Shown in pieces: positions 26,596-35,735 of a stretch of DNA of 64,000 nucleotides. This DNA comes from an uncultured bacterium (lineage in GTDB: Bacteria > Bacillota > Clostridia > Lachnospirales > Lachnospiraceae). How positions within the stretch are numbered: position 1 is the stretch's first letter; each line of letters opens with the position of its first letter. The stretch lies in assembly GCA_905215625.1 (NCBI GenBank), contig CAJMQQ010000001.1, positions 1-64,000 on the forward strand. Reading direction: 5' to 3'. Both the position numbers and the translations under genes were made by a program. The notes below the pieces were generated by a model. That model made no database searches and was not told the origin of the DNA. It worked only from the letters and a program-made list of their open reading frames with translations.

Positions 26596-27654
26596 ATGAT
26601 TTCATTTTTCAAAAAATTTTCCCTGTCCAGGGAATTTCTCCTGACAAAGCTGAGAAATTTAAAGATTCATTACCGTCTTATTTTCTCGTTTCTGCTTTCC
26701 ACCCTGTTTCCTCTTCTGGTGGTTTACCTATATTCCCTGTTTCTTTACGGAAGCAGCGAACCAGCGGGACGGCTCCTGATTATGTGCATCCTTCTGATGT
26801 GCGTTCCACTGGCCTTAACCACCTATACATATTTCAGTATCTCCCACCCCATCCGCCAGATGGTCAATACCTGTCAGGCTGTTTCCGAAGGAAATTTAGA
26901 TGTGCGGATACAGGACTCTGCCAACGATGAACTTGCCTTCCTCTCCGACAACATAGACGGTATGATTACAGAAATCCAGCTTCTTTTAGAACAGCGCCAG
27001 GAAAGCGAATCGAAAAAGCGGGAATTAGAACTAAAAATGCTTCAATACCAGATTAATCCTCATTTTCTCTTTAACACATTAAATACACTGCGTCTGGTAG
27101 CCTTGATGAACCACGATAAGGTGGTGGCTGAGGGAATCCTGTCACTAAGCGAACTCTTAAAAAATACTCTGGTCAATGACAACGAATTTATTACCATCCA
27201 GGAAGAAACTGACAACTTAAAACATTATTTTTCCATACAGGCTATCCGCTATGCCGGAAGTTTCCACGTAAACTATGAAATTTCGCCGGAAACCGCCTCT
27301 TTTCTGGTGCCGAAATTAATCCTTCAGCCCCTGGCCGAAAACTCCGTTCTCCACGGTTCCTATAATGACGGCACTGTAATGGAAATCTATGTAACCAGCC
27401 GTTTCGAGGGTTCTGACATTATATTGGAAATAAAAGATGAGGGAAAAGGCTTTGATCCATCAAAAAAACCTGGCCAGTCCAAAGGCTTAGGCGGCATTGG
27501 GACACGCAATGTAAACGACCGGATCCACCTTTATTTTTCCGAACAATACGGACTTACGGTTCAGAGCCAGCCAGAAAAAGGAACCTGCTGCCGGATTCTG
27601 ATTCCTGCCATTCCTTCGTCCCAGACGACTCCCCCTTATACCCATACGAATTAG
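26596..27654 (+). CDS. YesM-type sensor histidine kinase
   Basis: A 352-residue kinase has two membrane segments (about 27-50 and 60-80) with a very short external loop, a HAMP domain (about 80-135), and a His_kinase domain with His156 in QYQINPHFLFNTLN, an N box LAENSVLHG and a G box DEGKGF. It differs from most YesM kinases in lacking a large extracellular sensor (they usually have 200 or more residues there), so it may sense through the membrane or the adjacent PTS permease. The response regulator gene follows after 9 bases. Confidence 0.9.
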   Translation: MISFFKKFSLSREFLLTKLRNLKIHYRLIFSFLLSTLFPLLVVYLYSLFLYGSSEPAGRLLIMCILLMCVPLALTTYTYFSISHPIRQMVNTCQAVSEGNLDVRIQDSANDELAFLSDNIDGMITEIQLLLEQRQESESKKRELELKMLQYQINPHFLFNTLNTLRLVALMNHDKVVAEGILSLSELLKNTLVNDNEFITIQEETDNLKHYFSIQAIRYAGSFHVNYEISPETASFLVPKLILQPLAENSVLHGSYNDGTVMEIYVTSRFEGSDIILEIKDEGKGFDPSKKPGQSKGLGGIGTRNVNDRIHLYFSEQYGLTVQSQPEKGTCCRILIPAIPSSQTTPPYTHTN

Positions 27655-27663
27655 GAGGCTTTT

Positions 27664-29244
27664 ATGTATCAGGTACTGATTGTTGATGATGAACCCATTG
27701 TAAAAATCGCGCTTCAATCCATGTTAAACTGGGAAGATCTAGGATTTTGCATCTGTGCTCTGGCTTCCAACGGAAAAGAAGCCCTAGATATGGCAGACCG
27801 GTTTCATCCGGATTTAATTATCTGCGATTTGAAAATGCCGGTTTTAGACGGACTTGCGCTGATCCGGACTGCCAAAGAAACTGGTATGGACTGTGAATTC
27901 CTGGTTATCAGCAACTACGAAGATTTTAACTCTGTGCGGACCGCCCTGGTATTGGGAGCCTTCGACTATCTTTTAAAAGTCAGTATCAGTCCGGAGGCCC
28001 TTACGGAGCAGCTAAAAAAAATCCGGGCCAAGCTGGATGCCAGACACTCAGTTCCCGCCTATACAGAACGGCAGTATCTGAACAGGGTTTCCAACGAGCA
28101 GAAACACGCTGCCTGGAGAGATTTTTTCATTCACCCTACCCATTCTGCCGACCGTTCCATCCAGAACTCCCAGCTTCTTTTTGACGTTTCCGAAGCAGAA
28201 CAGTCCAATACCATTTCCATCTGTCAGATTTCCTTTGACAGCTGCAGGGATTCTGCCAATCTTCCCGATACGGATTTAATCTGCAGCACGTTAAAAAATG
28301 CACTGGAGCAAATTGAACGGCGGGTCATCATCTTTTTAGACGACAGCAACGTTCTTCTGGTTCTTCCGGATCAGGAACTGGCCCTTCACAAAACCACGAT
28401 TTCCAGCCTATGCGCCAGGATTTCCCAGTTATTTGGCTACTATATGTCTCTGGCCCCGTCTATCCTCTACCAGAGCAGGCTTGCCAACCTGGAAGAATCC
28501 AGAAAGGCTTACGGAACGTTTCAGCCGTTACTTGGACTGAATTTCTATGAACCCTTAGGAGTGGCAGACGCCTCTTCCCTGACCCAGACCGCTCCTGCCC
28601 TTTCCTATAAAGATCTTTCTTCCAGAATCCTTGATTATACAGGAGAAAACCGGATTTCCTTTGCTTTTCAGAAAATTACAGAGTTTTTAGAGCGCTGCCG
28701 CAAAGACCATGTTCCTCCGGCAAACGCCATTCAATCCTGCATCCGTCTGTTAGACAGCCTGGAATACCAGATTCCCGGCGGAACTTCTCCCGTCCATGAA
28801 CAGCTGGCAGATTTGGCAGATTCCATGCGGAAAGCCAGACACGCAGAAGAACTGGCAGGATATATTGCCTCCGCTCTTCCGCTGATCTTTTCTCCCCATA
28901 CCAAGGAGATTTCCAAGCCGCCGCTCAGCATCGAAATCTCCCAGGCCGTTTCCTTCATTGAAGATCACTATGACAGCAAAATCAGCCTGACTGATATTGC
29001 GGACTATGTGGGATTAAGTTCCAGCTACCTTTGCCGGGTCTTTAAAGAAGAAACTGGGGTTAATATCAACACCTATATCAACAATCTCCGGATGGCAAAG
29101 GCGGGCAGTCTCCTGGAGGACAAAAACTGCTATATCAAGGAAGTAGCCATTTCCGTAGGGTTTGATGATCAGCTTTATTTCAGCCGCCTCTTTAAAAAAT
29201 ACTATGGAGTGACCCCTTCCCAATACCGGGCTGCCGTCAAATAA
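27664..29244 (+). CDS. YesN-type response regulator, AraC family
   Basis: The 526-residue regulator has an N-terminal receiver with Asp8-Asp9 and phospho-acceptor Asp55 (ICDLKMP), a long middle region (about 130-420), and a C-terminal AraC/XylS domain with two helix-turn-helices (about 425-526; LTDIADYVGLSSSYLCRVF and VGFDDQLYFSRLFKKYYG). It pairs with the kinase 9 bases upstream. Together they are divergent from nagE, so activation of amino-sugar uptake is the simplest role, with the ATAATCTT repeats as candidate sites. Confidence 0.92.
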   Translation: MYQVLIVDDEPIVKIALQSMLNWEDLGFCICALASNGKEALDMADRFHPDLIICDLKMPVLDGLALIRTAKETGMDCEFLVISNYEDFNSVRTALVLGAFDYLLKVSISPEALTEQLKKIRAKLDARHSVPAYTERQYLNRVSNEQKHAAWRDFFIHPTHSADRSIQNSQLLFDVSEAEQSNTISICQISFDSCRDSANLPDTDLICSTLKNALEQIERRVIIFLDDSNVLLVLPDQELALHKTTISSLCARISQLFGYYMSLAPSILYQSRLANLEESRKAYGTFQPLLGLNFYEPLGVADASSLTQTAPALSYKDLSSRILDYTGENRISFAFQKITEFLERCRKDHVPPANAIQSCIRLLDSLEYQIPGGTSPVHEQLADLADSMRKARHAEELAGYIASALPLIFSPHTKEISKPPLSIEISQAVSFIEDHYDSKISLTDIADYVGLSSSYLCRVFKEETGVNINTYINNLRMAKAGSLLEDKNCYIKEVAISVGFDDQLYFSRLFKKYYGVTPSQYRAAVK

Positions 29245-29260
29245 CCGGCAGCTCTTTTTT
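29230..29260 (+). terminator. Terminator of the two-component operon
   Basis: GCTGCCG pairs with CGGCAGC and is followed by CTCTTTTTT. The stem includes the stop codon region of the response regulator. Confidence 0.8.
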
Positions 29261-29266
29261 GACTCT

Positions 29267-30007
29267 TTATTCAAATCGTACAATTTCCTTTTTCAGCCGT
29301 TTCATAATCTTTTTCTCCAGCCTCGAAATGTAAGACTGGGAGATTCCCAGCAGATCTGCCACCTCCTTCTGGGTCATTTCATCCCCGTCTTCATTGGTCA
29401 GGCCAAACCGCAGCTCTACAATCTTGCGTTCTCTTGGTTCCAGACGGCTGATTGCGGCATTTAATAGATTCTTCTCAATCTCGTCTTCAATGTCTTTATA
29501 GATCACATCTTCATCGGTTCCCAGAATATCGGATAACAGCAGTTCGTTTCCATCCCAGTCTACATTTAAAGGCTCGTCAATGGACACTTCCATTTTCGTT
29601 TTGCTGCTCCGTCGAAGATGCATGAGAATCTCATTTTCAATACAGCGGGACGCATAGGTCGCCAGTTTAATATTTTTCTTCGGGTTAAAGGTATTAATCG
29701 CCTTAATCAGGCCAATGGTTCCGATGGAAATCAAGTCTTCCACTCCTACGCCGGTGTTGTCAAACTTTTTTGCTATGTAAACCACCAGGCGCAGATTATG
29801 TTCAATCAGTCTGGAACGGGCTTCTTTGTCCCGCTCATCTTCAAGTCTTGCAATGAGTTCTGCTTCTTTTCCAGAATCCAGCGGCGGAGGCAGAATGTCA
29901 GCACCTCCTATGTAATGGACTTCTCCCTGTTTCTGCATCAGAAACGTCCGAAAACCAGATGCTGTTTTAAACTGAAAACGACTGGGTGCTGAAACTTTAA
30001 TAATCAT
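29267..30007 (-). CDS. sigE: Sporulation sigma factor E
   Basis: Sigma-E directs early mother-cell transcription. The 246-residue precursor has an N-terminal pro-sequence (about residues 1-29) before the conserved VHYIGGADILPPPL, where the homologous Bacillus protein is cleaved by SpoIIGA. Core regions SIGTIGLIKAINTFNP and YASRCIENEILMHLRR, and the region 4 helix ISQSYISRLEKKIMKRL, are nearly identical to Bacillus. It follows spoIIGA by 21 bases, so protease and substrate are made together. Confidence 0.97.
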   Translation of the reverse strand: MIIKVSAPSRFQFKTASGFRTFLMQKQGEVHYIGGADILPPPLDSGKEAELIARLEDERDKEARSRLIEHNLRLVVYIAKKFDNTGVGVEDLISIGTIGLIKAINTFNPKKNIKLATYASRCIENEILMHLRRSSKTKMEVSIDEPLNVDWDGNELLLSDILGTDEDVIYKDIEDEIEKNLLNAAISRLEPRERKIVELRFGLTNEDGDEMTQKEVADLLGISQSYISRLEKKIMKRLKKEIVRFE

Positions 30008-30028
30008 AATATCCTCCTTTATAAATTT

Positions 30029-30892
30029 TTACTGGTTTCTCTCAAAAGCGCTTCCGTGAAGCAGAAGCTGATACTCTCCTTTTGGAGAGACTGGCTGCGG
30101 CGAAAAAGCAACCAGAGGTTTGTTTAAAAAAACCATCCCTTTCTCTGACTCGATTCGGATAGCATCAAAAAAAGTAGCCGGCAGCACTCCTTCCGGCTGT
30201 CCAATGGTCTGATAAGGAATGTAACGAACCTGCCGGACGGTTGTTACAACTTCTTTTGCGGTCTGGCTGTCTAAAATGTGAACAGGTCTTCTGGCCAGCA
30301 TATCCGTCAGCTGGTTGCCTGTGTCCCATAACGCCATAATCCGGCATTCCCTGCCCTGGTAAATCAGGACGGCCGGATAAAGTTTCTGTTTCTTTTCCCG
30401 GTTCTCCGTCACCAAACGGATGGCGGCCCTGGATAGAAAAAAGCTTCCTCCAGCCGCGCATAAAAGGCTTCCCGTAGACGGGAGCCCTCTGGGCAGAAAC
30501 GAAAAAATTCCATAGAGAAGTCCGCCAAATAAAACTGCCACAAGGAACAGTCCCCACAGAGCCCGTAAAAAAGTGGGAATATTTAACCTTCCCCATACTG
30601 CCCAGATCATCAGACCGCTGCCGCACAACATCCCGGCTCCTCTCAAAGCCAGAACTGCCGTCCCATACGGAAGGAATCCGTCTCTCCACAGCCCCCTGCC
30701 TGCCAGCAGTTCATACAGCCCGGCCGCGCCAAACAGGGTCAGACCAGAGACTGCACATCCTGCCAAAGCCCCCAGGAATATCCGGCTATTTTTTGCCGGA
30801 AGGCCGGTAAACCGTTTCAGCAGCAGAAGCAGAAACATATTGATAATCCCATTGATCATCAGCCACTGATCCACATAGATTTTTACCGTCAA
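30029..30892 (-). CDS. spoIIGA: Sigma-E processing peptidase SpoIIGA
   Basis: This 287-residue protein has an N-terminal membrane domain with about five hydrophobic segments and a C-terminal aspartic protease domain with active-site Asp in ALWDTGNQL. It cleaves pro-sigma-E at the septum. I chose a TTG start at 30892: GGGAGG lies five bases upstream and the product starts (M)TVKIYVDQ, like Bacillus MKIYLD. An in-frame ATG at 30922 overlaps the -10 element of the promoter at 30921-30953, so it would not be in the transcript if that promoter is used. Confidence 0.9.
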   Translation of the reverse strand: MTVKIYVDQWLMINGIINMFLLLLLKRFTGLPAKNSRIFLGALAGCAVSGLTLFGAAGLYELLAGRGLWRDGFLPYGTAVLALRGAGMLCGSGLMIWAVWGRLNIPTFLRALWGLFLVAVLFGGLLYGIFSFLPRGLPSTGSLLCAAGGSFFLSRAAIRLVTENREKKQKLYPAVLIYQGRECRIMALWDTGNQLTDMLARRPVHILDSQTAKEVVTTVRQVRYIPYQTIGQPEGVLPATFFDAIRIESEKGMVFLNKPLVAFSPQPVSPKGEYQLLLHGSAFERNQ

Positions 30893-30920
30893 CTCTGCCT
30901 CCCTTCTGCCTGACCCCATC

Positions 30921-30953
30921 ATTATACTCCTGCGTCCCTGTAAAATTTGTCAA
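30921..30953 (-). promoter_or_regulatory. Spo0A-type promoter of spoIIGA-sigE, 21-bp spacer
   Basis: TTGACA at 30948-30953 and TATAAT at 30921-30926 are both perfect but 21 bp apart instead of 17. The Bacillus spoIIG promoter is known for a stretched spacer and dependence on phosphorylated Spo0A. A TGTCAAA match (one off the TGNCGAA 0A box) overlaps the -35, and TGGCGAT lies at about 30980-30986. Confidence 0.6.
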
Positions 30954-31046
30954 AATACCTCGGCATATCCGGCTTTTTTATCGCCAAAAAACGTCCTATT
31001 TCCAGCCAAAACGAGTTTTCCTGGCATCTGTCCGCAAAAAGGGTCG

Positions 31047-31094
31047 AAAAAAAGGCCATCGTACTGGGATTTTTCATCACCAGGTACGACAGCC
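31047..31094 (-). terminator. Terminator of ftsZ
   Basis: A long hairpin (GGCTGTCGTACCTGG with CCCAGTACGATGGCC, two mismatches) is followed on the minus strand by seven T residues. It separates ftsZ from spoIIGA. Confidence 0.85.
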
Positions 31095-31117
31095 TTTCAA
31101 AATCATGCTGTAACTGC

Positions 31118-32323
31118 TTATCTTCTATTGTTCTTTAAAAAATCCGGAATGTTAATCTGTACTTCCCCGCGGTTTACCGGACGATATGGGGTCTGTCCAG
31201 GCTGGGAAGTAAAGGACGGTGCAGAAGCGGTAGCTGCTGCCTCCGGATTGGTTCTTGGAGCCGTTCTCTGTGGCTGTGCAGCGTTCTGCGCCGGTGTTGC
31301 TGCAGAAGTTTTCGGCTTAAAGTTTCCAGGATTAAAGCCGGTCATCGCCTTTGCAACCGGAGTATTGGCGCCGTGAGCATCCAGGCCGGTAGCAATTACA
31401 GTAATGCTTGCTTCATCCTGTGCATTTTCATCATACATTGCACCAAAGATAATGTTTGCATCATCTCCAGCCAGTTCCTGAACATAGCTGGCAGCTTCGT
31501 TTGCCTCGATCAAGCTGATATCACCAGAAATATTGATGATTACATGGCTTGCGCCCTCAATGGTGGTCTCAAGCAGCGGACTGGATACGGCCTGCTTTAC
31601 AGCCTCTAATGCCTTATCATCGCCCTTTGCCTTACCAATACCAATATGGGCAATGCCCTTGTCTACCATAACGGTCTCTACGTCTGCGAAGTCCAGGTTA
31701 ATTAAGCCAGGTACATTAATCAGGTCGGTAATTCCCTGAACAGCCTGCTGCAGCACCTCGTCTGCCTTCTTTAACGCATCCGGCATTGTAGTTCTGCGAT
31801 CTACAATCTCTAACAACTTGTCATTTGGAATCACAATCAAAGTGTCTACGTTTTCTTTTAAGCGCTCAATTCCTGCTAATGCGTTGGTCATACGCGCTTT
31901 TGCCTCAAAACGGAATGGCTTGGTTACCACGCCTACCGTAAGGATACCCATGTCTTTTGCAATTCTTGCTACAATCGGAGCTGCGCCAGTACCGGTACCG
32001 CCTCCCATACCGCAGGTTACAAATACCATGTCTGCGCCCTTCATTGCCTGAGACAGTTCTTCAGAGCTTTCCTCTGCTGCCTTTTCGCCAATCTCCGGTC
32101 TTGCGCCTGCGCCCAGTCCCTTGGTCAGCTTTTCTCCAATCTGAAGTACCGTAGGGGCCTTGCAGAACTGCAGGGCCTGCTTGTCCGTATTAATCCCAAT
32201 AAACTCCACACCCGCAATACTTTCTTCAATCATACGGTTTACAGCATTATTTCCTGCTCCGCCTACGCCAATTACGATAATTCTCGCAGCGTTGTCTGCC
32301 TCATTTATTTTAATCTCCAACAA
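31118..32323 (-). CDS. ftsZ: Cell division protein FtsZ
   Basis: FtsZ is the tubulin-like GTPase that forms the division ring. The 401-residue protein has the GTP loop CGMGGGTGTGAAP near residue 104, the T7 loop NLDFADVETVM, a Pro/Ala/Thr-rich flexible linker (about 325-385) and a C-terminal conserved peptide VQINIPDFLKNNRR that binds partners such as FtsA or SepF. No ftsA gene is present nearby, so another anchor such as SepF may be used. It has its own promoter at 32401-32429. Confidence 0.98.
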   Translation of the reverse strand: MLEIKINEADNAARIIVIGVGGAGNNAVNRMIEESIAGVEFIGINTDKQALQFCKAPTVLQIGEKLTKGLGAGARPEIGEKAAEESSEELSQAMKGADMVFVTCGMGGGTGTGAAPIVARIAKDMGILTVGVVTKPFRFEAKARMTNALAGIERLKENVDTLIVIPNDKLLEIVDRRTTMPDALKKADEVLQQAVQGITDLINVPGLINLDFADVETVMVDKGIAHIGIGKAKGDDKALEAVKQAVSSPLLETTIEGASHVIINISGDISLIEANEAASYVQELAGDDANIIFGAMYDENAQDEASITVIATGLDAHGANTPVAKAMTGFNPGNFKPKTSAATPAQNAAQPQRTAPRTNPEAAATASAPSFTSQPGQTPYRPVNRGEVQINIPDFLKNNRR

Positions 32324-32400
32324 GACATTATCCTCCTTTAAATCTTCTTCTATGCTTGTATCTATCTCATTCTGTCGATTCCACTTTCAACTCACCTTAT

Positions 32401-32429
32401 ACTATATTTGATTTCCCGAAAAATATCAA
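32401..32429 (-). promoter_or_regulatory. Promoter of ftsZ
   Basis: TTGATA at 32424-32429 and TATAGT at 32401-32406 are separated by 17 bases, 78 bases before the ftsZ start with AAGGAGG. Confidence 0.7.
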
Positions 32430-32458
32430 GTTTTTTTTCAATAAATTCACAGTTCTTT

Positions 32459-33175
32459 TTATTCCTGGATAAAGGAATACATGGAATCGTTTTTTAATTC
32501 GTCATAAGTATCCAGATAAAGCGTTCCTTTCAGTCCTTCTAACTGGGGCATCATATCGTGCAGCTCTGATATTTTTCCATTCATATTGTCGCTGCTGCCC
32601 AGAAACACCTTAACGTCCCCCAGAATCAGGGTGGCCTGTCCCCTTACATCGTAATGGATCCGGTCCACTTCCATATCATATAAAGACAGCACCTGGGTCA
32701 GATTTAAAATCTCGGTAAAAATATTCATGTCCCCGACAGGAAGCGGTTCCCCCAGCACAATCTGTCCAAACTCCAGTCCGTCAATCTGAGGAATCCCCTC
32801 CAGCTTATGGCTGGTGCTCTCTACAATAATACCGTCCTTATCAAAGTACATATAGCTGTTTAAATAAGACACATATCCTACAATGCTCTTTTCATAAACC
32901 ATGACTTCTACTTTAAAGGGACTGCGGAAAATCACATCATAGTCTGCCACAAACGTAATTTCTTTGTGGGGCTGGAATTTTTCTTTATACAAGCAGTACA
33001 AAGTGTTCCGGTCAATGGGATCCGGAAACAGCAGTTCCACCATATTCTCCTCGGTGTGCCTGGTACTTCCGGTTATGACGATTTCCTTAATCCGCACCGA
33101 CCACAAAAGGATTCCCAGCAGCAGCAACACCGCTGCCGCCAGAATCCATTTTTTCCAATTTCTTTCACGTTTCAT
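32459..33175 (-). CDS. ftsQ: Cell division protein FtsQ/DivIB
   Basis: A 238-residue bitopic protein with a short basic cytoplasmic tail (MKRERNWKKW), one membrane segment (about 11-26) and an extracellular POTRA domain starting VRIKEIVITGSTRHTEENM. It belongs to the FtsQ-FtsL-FtsB complex that controls septal wall synthesis. It lies 25 bases after murA and just before ftsZ, as in many division clusters. Sequence is weakly conserved in this family; assignment rests on topology, POTRA start and context. Confidence 0.88.
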   Translation of the reverse strand: MKRERNWKKWILAAAVLLLLGILLWSVRIKEIVITGSTRHTEENMVELLFPDPIDRNTLYCLYKEKFQPHKEITFVADYDVIFRSPFKVEVMVYEKSIVGYVSYLNSYMYFDKDGIIVESTSHKLEGIPQIDGLEFGQIVLGEPLPVGDMNIFTEILNLTQVLSLYDMEVDRIHYDVRGQATLILGDVKVFLGSSDNMNGKISELHDMMPQLEGLKGTLYLDTYDELKNDSMYSFIQE

Positions 33176-33200
33176 CTATGATGCGTCTCTCCTTCTTTTC

Positions 33201-34463
33201 TTATGAAACCTGTTCCCATACGTCTGCACCCAAGCTGCGCAAATCTCCGCAGATGTCTTCATACCCTCGTTTGATATGCCTGGACTTTGTTACGGCCGTT
33301 CTTCCTTCTGCCGCCAGCCCGCCGATTACCGCTGCCGCCCCGCCCCTGAGATCCGTTGCTTCCAGTTGGGTTCCCTTTAAGGCGCCGCTGCCGCAAACGC
33401 CTGAAATTTCCGCCTCTTTCCCGCAAATCTGAATCCTGGCTCCCAGCTTTTTTAACTGTTCTGCCGCGCCAAACCTGCTTTCAAATACGGTTTCAACGAT
33501 TTTAGATCTTCCGGAAGCTGCTGCCATGACCGCCATTGCCTGAGACTGGAGATCCGTTGGAAACTCCGGATAAGGTCCAGTAATAATTTCAAACCCTTTG
33601 GGCGGCTGTTCCATGGCAATCTGGATATCGCTTCCCCTGACAGTAAACCTGGCTCCGCTCTGGGAAAAGCGCTCTAAAACCGCTTCCAGATGGCTGGGAT
33701 TTACCCCTTTTAAAACCGCCCTTCCCCTGCAGGCCATGACAGCCGCCAGATAGGTTCCTGCCACAATCCGGTCTCCGGTGATCCTTCTGGTAACTGCCGA
33801 TAACCGTTGTACCCCGGTTATGGTAAGAGTCCCGCTTCCAATCCCTTTAATGTCTGCCCCCATCTGGTTTAGCAACAGACATAATTCCTGGATTTCCGGT
33901 TCCCTTGCCGCCCCTGTTATATGGGTTACGCCTTTTGCCAGAACCGCCGCCAGAACTGCATTTTCCGTGGCTCCTACACTTGGATAAGGAAATACAATAT
34001 CTCCCCCAGTCAGTCCGGCTGTCTCTGCCAGAATCTTTCCGTCTTCCTCCCGGATTTCTGCGCCCAGACAGGTCAGCGCCTTTTTATGGAGATCAATGGG
34101 TCTTTTTCCAATCAGGCAGCCGCCAGGATACCAGGTTTTCGCCTCTTTATTTCTTGCTAAAAGAGGCCCCAAAAGCATAATCGAGGAACGCATGGCCGCT
34201 ACCGATTCCTGAGGAATCCAGGATTTTTCTACATGGGTCCCGTCGATTGTCAAAGTATGTTCCTCCAGACTGCAGGGGCATCCCAAAAACTGCAAAATCC
34301 CCATCATACAGAACACATCCTGTATCCTGGGGACATTGGTAAATGTGGTGCGCCCTTCTGCAAGGAGCGCGGCCGCCATCATAGGCAGCACCGCATTTTT
34401 GGAACCTTGAATTTCTATTTCGCCTGTCAGCGGACCTATATTTTGGACTACTATCACCGCCAT
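33201..34463 (-). CDS. murA: UDP-N-acetylglucosamine 1-carboxyvinyltransferase
   Basis: MurA transfers enolpyruvate to UDP-GlcNAc, the first committed step of peptidoglycan synthesis and the fosfomycin target. The 420-residue protein has the N-terminal GSKNAVLPMMAA and the catalytic loop PGGCLIGKRPIDLH with Cys116, so it should be fosfomycin-sensitive on this criterion. The C-terminal DLRGGAAAVIGGLAAEG motif is intact. It is placed inside the division cluster between ftsW and ftsQ. Confidence 0.96.
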   Translation of the reverse strand: MAVIVVQNIGPLTGEIEIQGSKNAVLPMMAAALLAEGRTTFTNVPRIQDVFCMMGILQFLGCPCSLEEHTLTIDGTHVEKSWIPQESVAAMRSSIMLLGPLLARNKEAKTWYPGGCLIGKRPIDLHKKALTCLGAEIREEDGKILAETAGLTGGDIVFPYPSVGATENAVLAAVLAKGVTHITGAAREPEIQELCLLLNQMGADIKGIGSGTLTITGVQRLSAVTRRITGDRIVAGTYLAAVMACRGRAVLKGVNPSHLEAVLERFSQSGARFTVRGSDIQIAMEQPPKGFEIITGPYPEFPTDLQSQAMAVMAAASGRSKIVETVFESRFGAAEQLKKLGARIQICGKEAEISGVCGSGALKGTQLEATDLRGGAAAVIGGLAAEGRTAVTKSRHIKRGYEDICGDLRSLGADVWEQVS

Positions 34464-34545
34464 CGCTCCTTTTCCTTCTCATATCCTATCTTATGAACCA
34501 AAAAGCGATTTGGTATCTCGTCCCTATAAAAAAGTTTATAGCCGT

Positions 34546-35700
34546 TCAGCGTTCCAGCTTAATCTGGTTGGAAACGCCAAGCACCAGTCCCATTTCTGCC
34601 ATCAGAAACAATACCGACGTGCCTCCGTAACTGATAAAGGGCAGGGTAATTCCCGTATTGGGAATGGTATTGGTTACAACCGCAATGTTTAAGATAACCT
34701 GAATGGCAATATGTCCCATGACCCCGACTGCAATCATGGCTCCCAAAAGATCCGGCGCATTGTTGGCAATAATCATAAACCGGTAAATCATAAACAGGAA
34801 TACCAGAATTACCGATACTGCCCCAAACAATCCCAGTTCTTCGCAGATAATCGAGAATATCATATCATTCTGGGCCTCTGGAAGGAATCCCAGCTTCTGG
34901 ACGCTCTCTCCCAGGCCTTTTCCCCAAAGCCCGCCGGAACCAATGGCATACAGACCCTGAAGCACCTGGTAGCCGCCGCCGGATGCAAAAGCTTCCGGAT
35001 CCTGCCATACCAGAATCCGGCTTAACCGGTATCCAATATCCGGATCTTTATTGTAAATAAATTCCACAATGGGGCCGGCTGTAAAATAGGCCGTCAGACC
35101 GATTACCGCACAGATAATAAAGGGGGCTTTCTTTTTGCTGGCCACAAAGGCCATTACAAATCCAATTCCCATAATGATCAGACCGGAACTTAAATTGTTA
35201 ATGGCAACCAGGGCGCCGATTGGAAACGTCCGGATGGCAATGGCCATAAGGCCTTCGTTCTGATCCACCCGTTTCCCCAGTTTTACAATTACAACAGCCA
35301 GATACAAGATCAGGGCAATCTTTACAAACTCGGTAGGCTGGAAGGAAAGTCCTCCGATTCCCAGCCATCGTTTCTGTCCATTCCGCTCAATTCCCACTGT
35401 CATAACCAGAAACATCATAATGTAGGAAAGTATGTATGCCAGCTTTGCAAATCTGGCCCAGAAATGGTAATCCACCTTGGAGATCATTAACATCAGTACC
35501 AGTCCTCCAAGGGCAATAAAACCCTGGCGGCGTACAAAATGGAAGTCATCCCCTTTATAAGCCAGCTGCGCCGAATAGGAGCTGGAACTGTAAATCATTA
35601 CCAGACCAAATACCGTCAGAAAAATGATGGTAAATACCAGGCTGTAGTCATAAAACCGGCGTACTTTTCCTTTTTTCTTTCCTCCCTGATGCTCGGCCAT
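34546..35700 (-). CDS. ftsW: FtsW/SpoVE-type peptidoglycan glycosyltransferase
   Basis: A 384-residue SEDS-family polymerase with about ten membrane segments extends glycan strands from lipid II during division. Conserved features are NGQKRWLGIGGLSFQPTEFVK, the large loop with LPEAQNDMIFSIICEELG, and the C-terminal ITLPFISYGGTS. FtsW and the sporulation paralogue SpoVE cannot be separated by sequence alone; location inside the division cluster, with two class B PBPs, favours FtsW. Confidence 0.93.
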   Translation of the reverse strand: MAEHQGGKKKGKVRRFYDYSLVFTIIFLTVFGLVMIYSSSSYSAQLAYKGDDFHFVRRQGFIALGGLVLMLMISKVDYHFWARFAKLAYILSYIMMFLVMTVGIERNGQKRWLGIGGLSFQPTEFVKIALILYLAVVIVKLGKRVDQNEGLMAIAIRTFPIGALVAINNLSSGLIIMGIGFVMAFVASKKKAPFIICAVIGLTAYFTAGPIVEFIYNKDPDIGYRLSRILVWQDPEAFASGGGYQVLQGLYAIGSGGLWGKGLGESVQKLGFLPEAQNDMIFSIICEELGLFGAVSVILVFLFMIYRFMIIANNAPDLLGAMIAVGVMGHIAIQVILNIAVVTNTIPNTGITLPFISYGGTSVLFLMAEMGLVLGVSNQIKLER

Positions 35701-35735
35701 CCACTTTCCTCCTACTTACTGCTTTTCTGTCTTTT

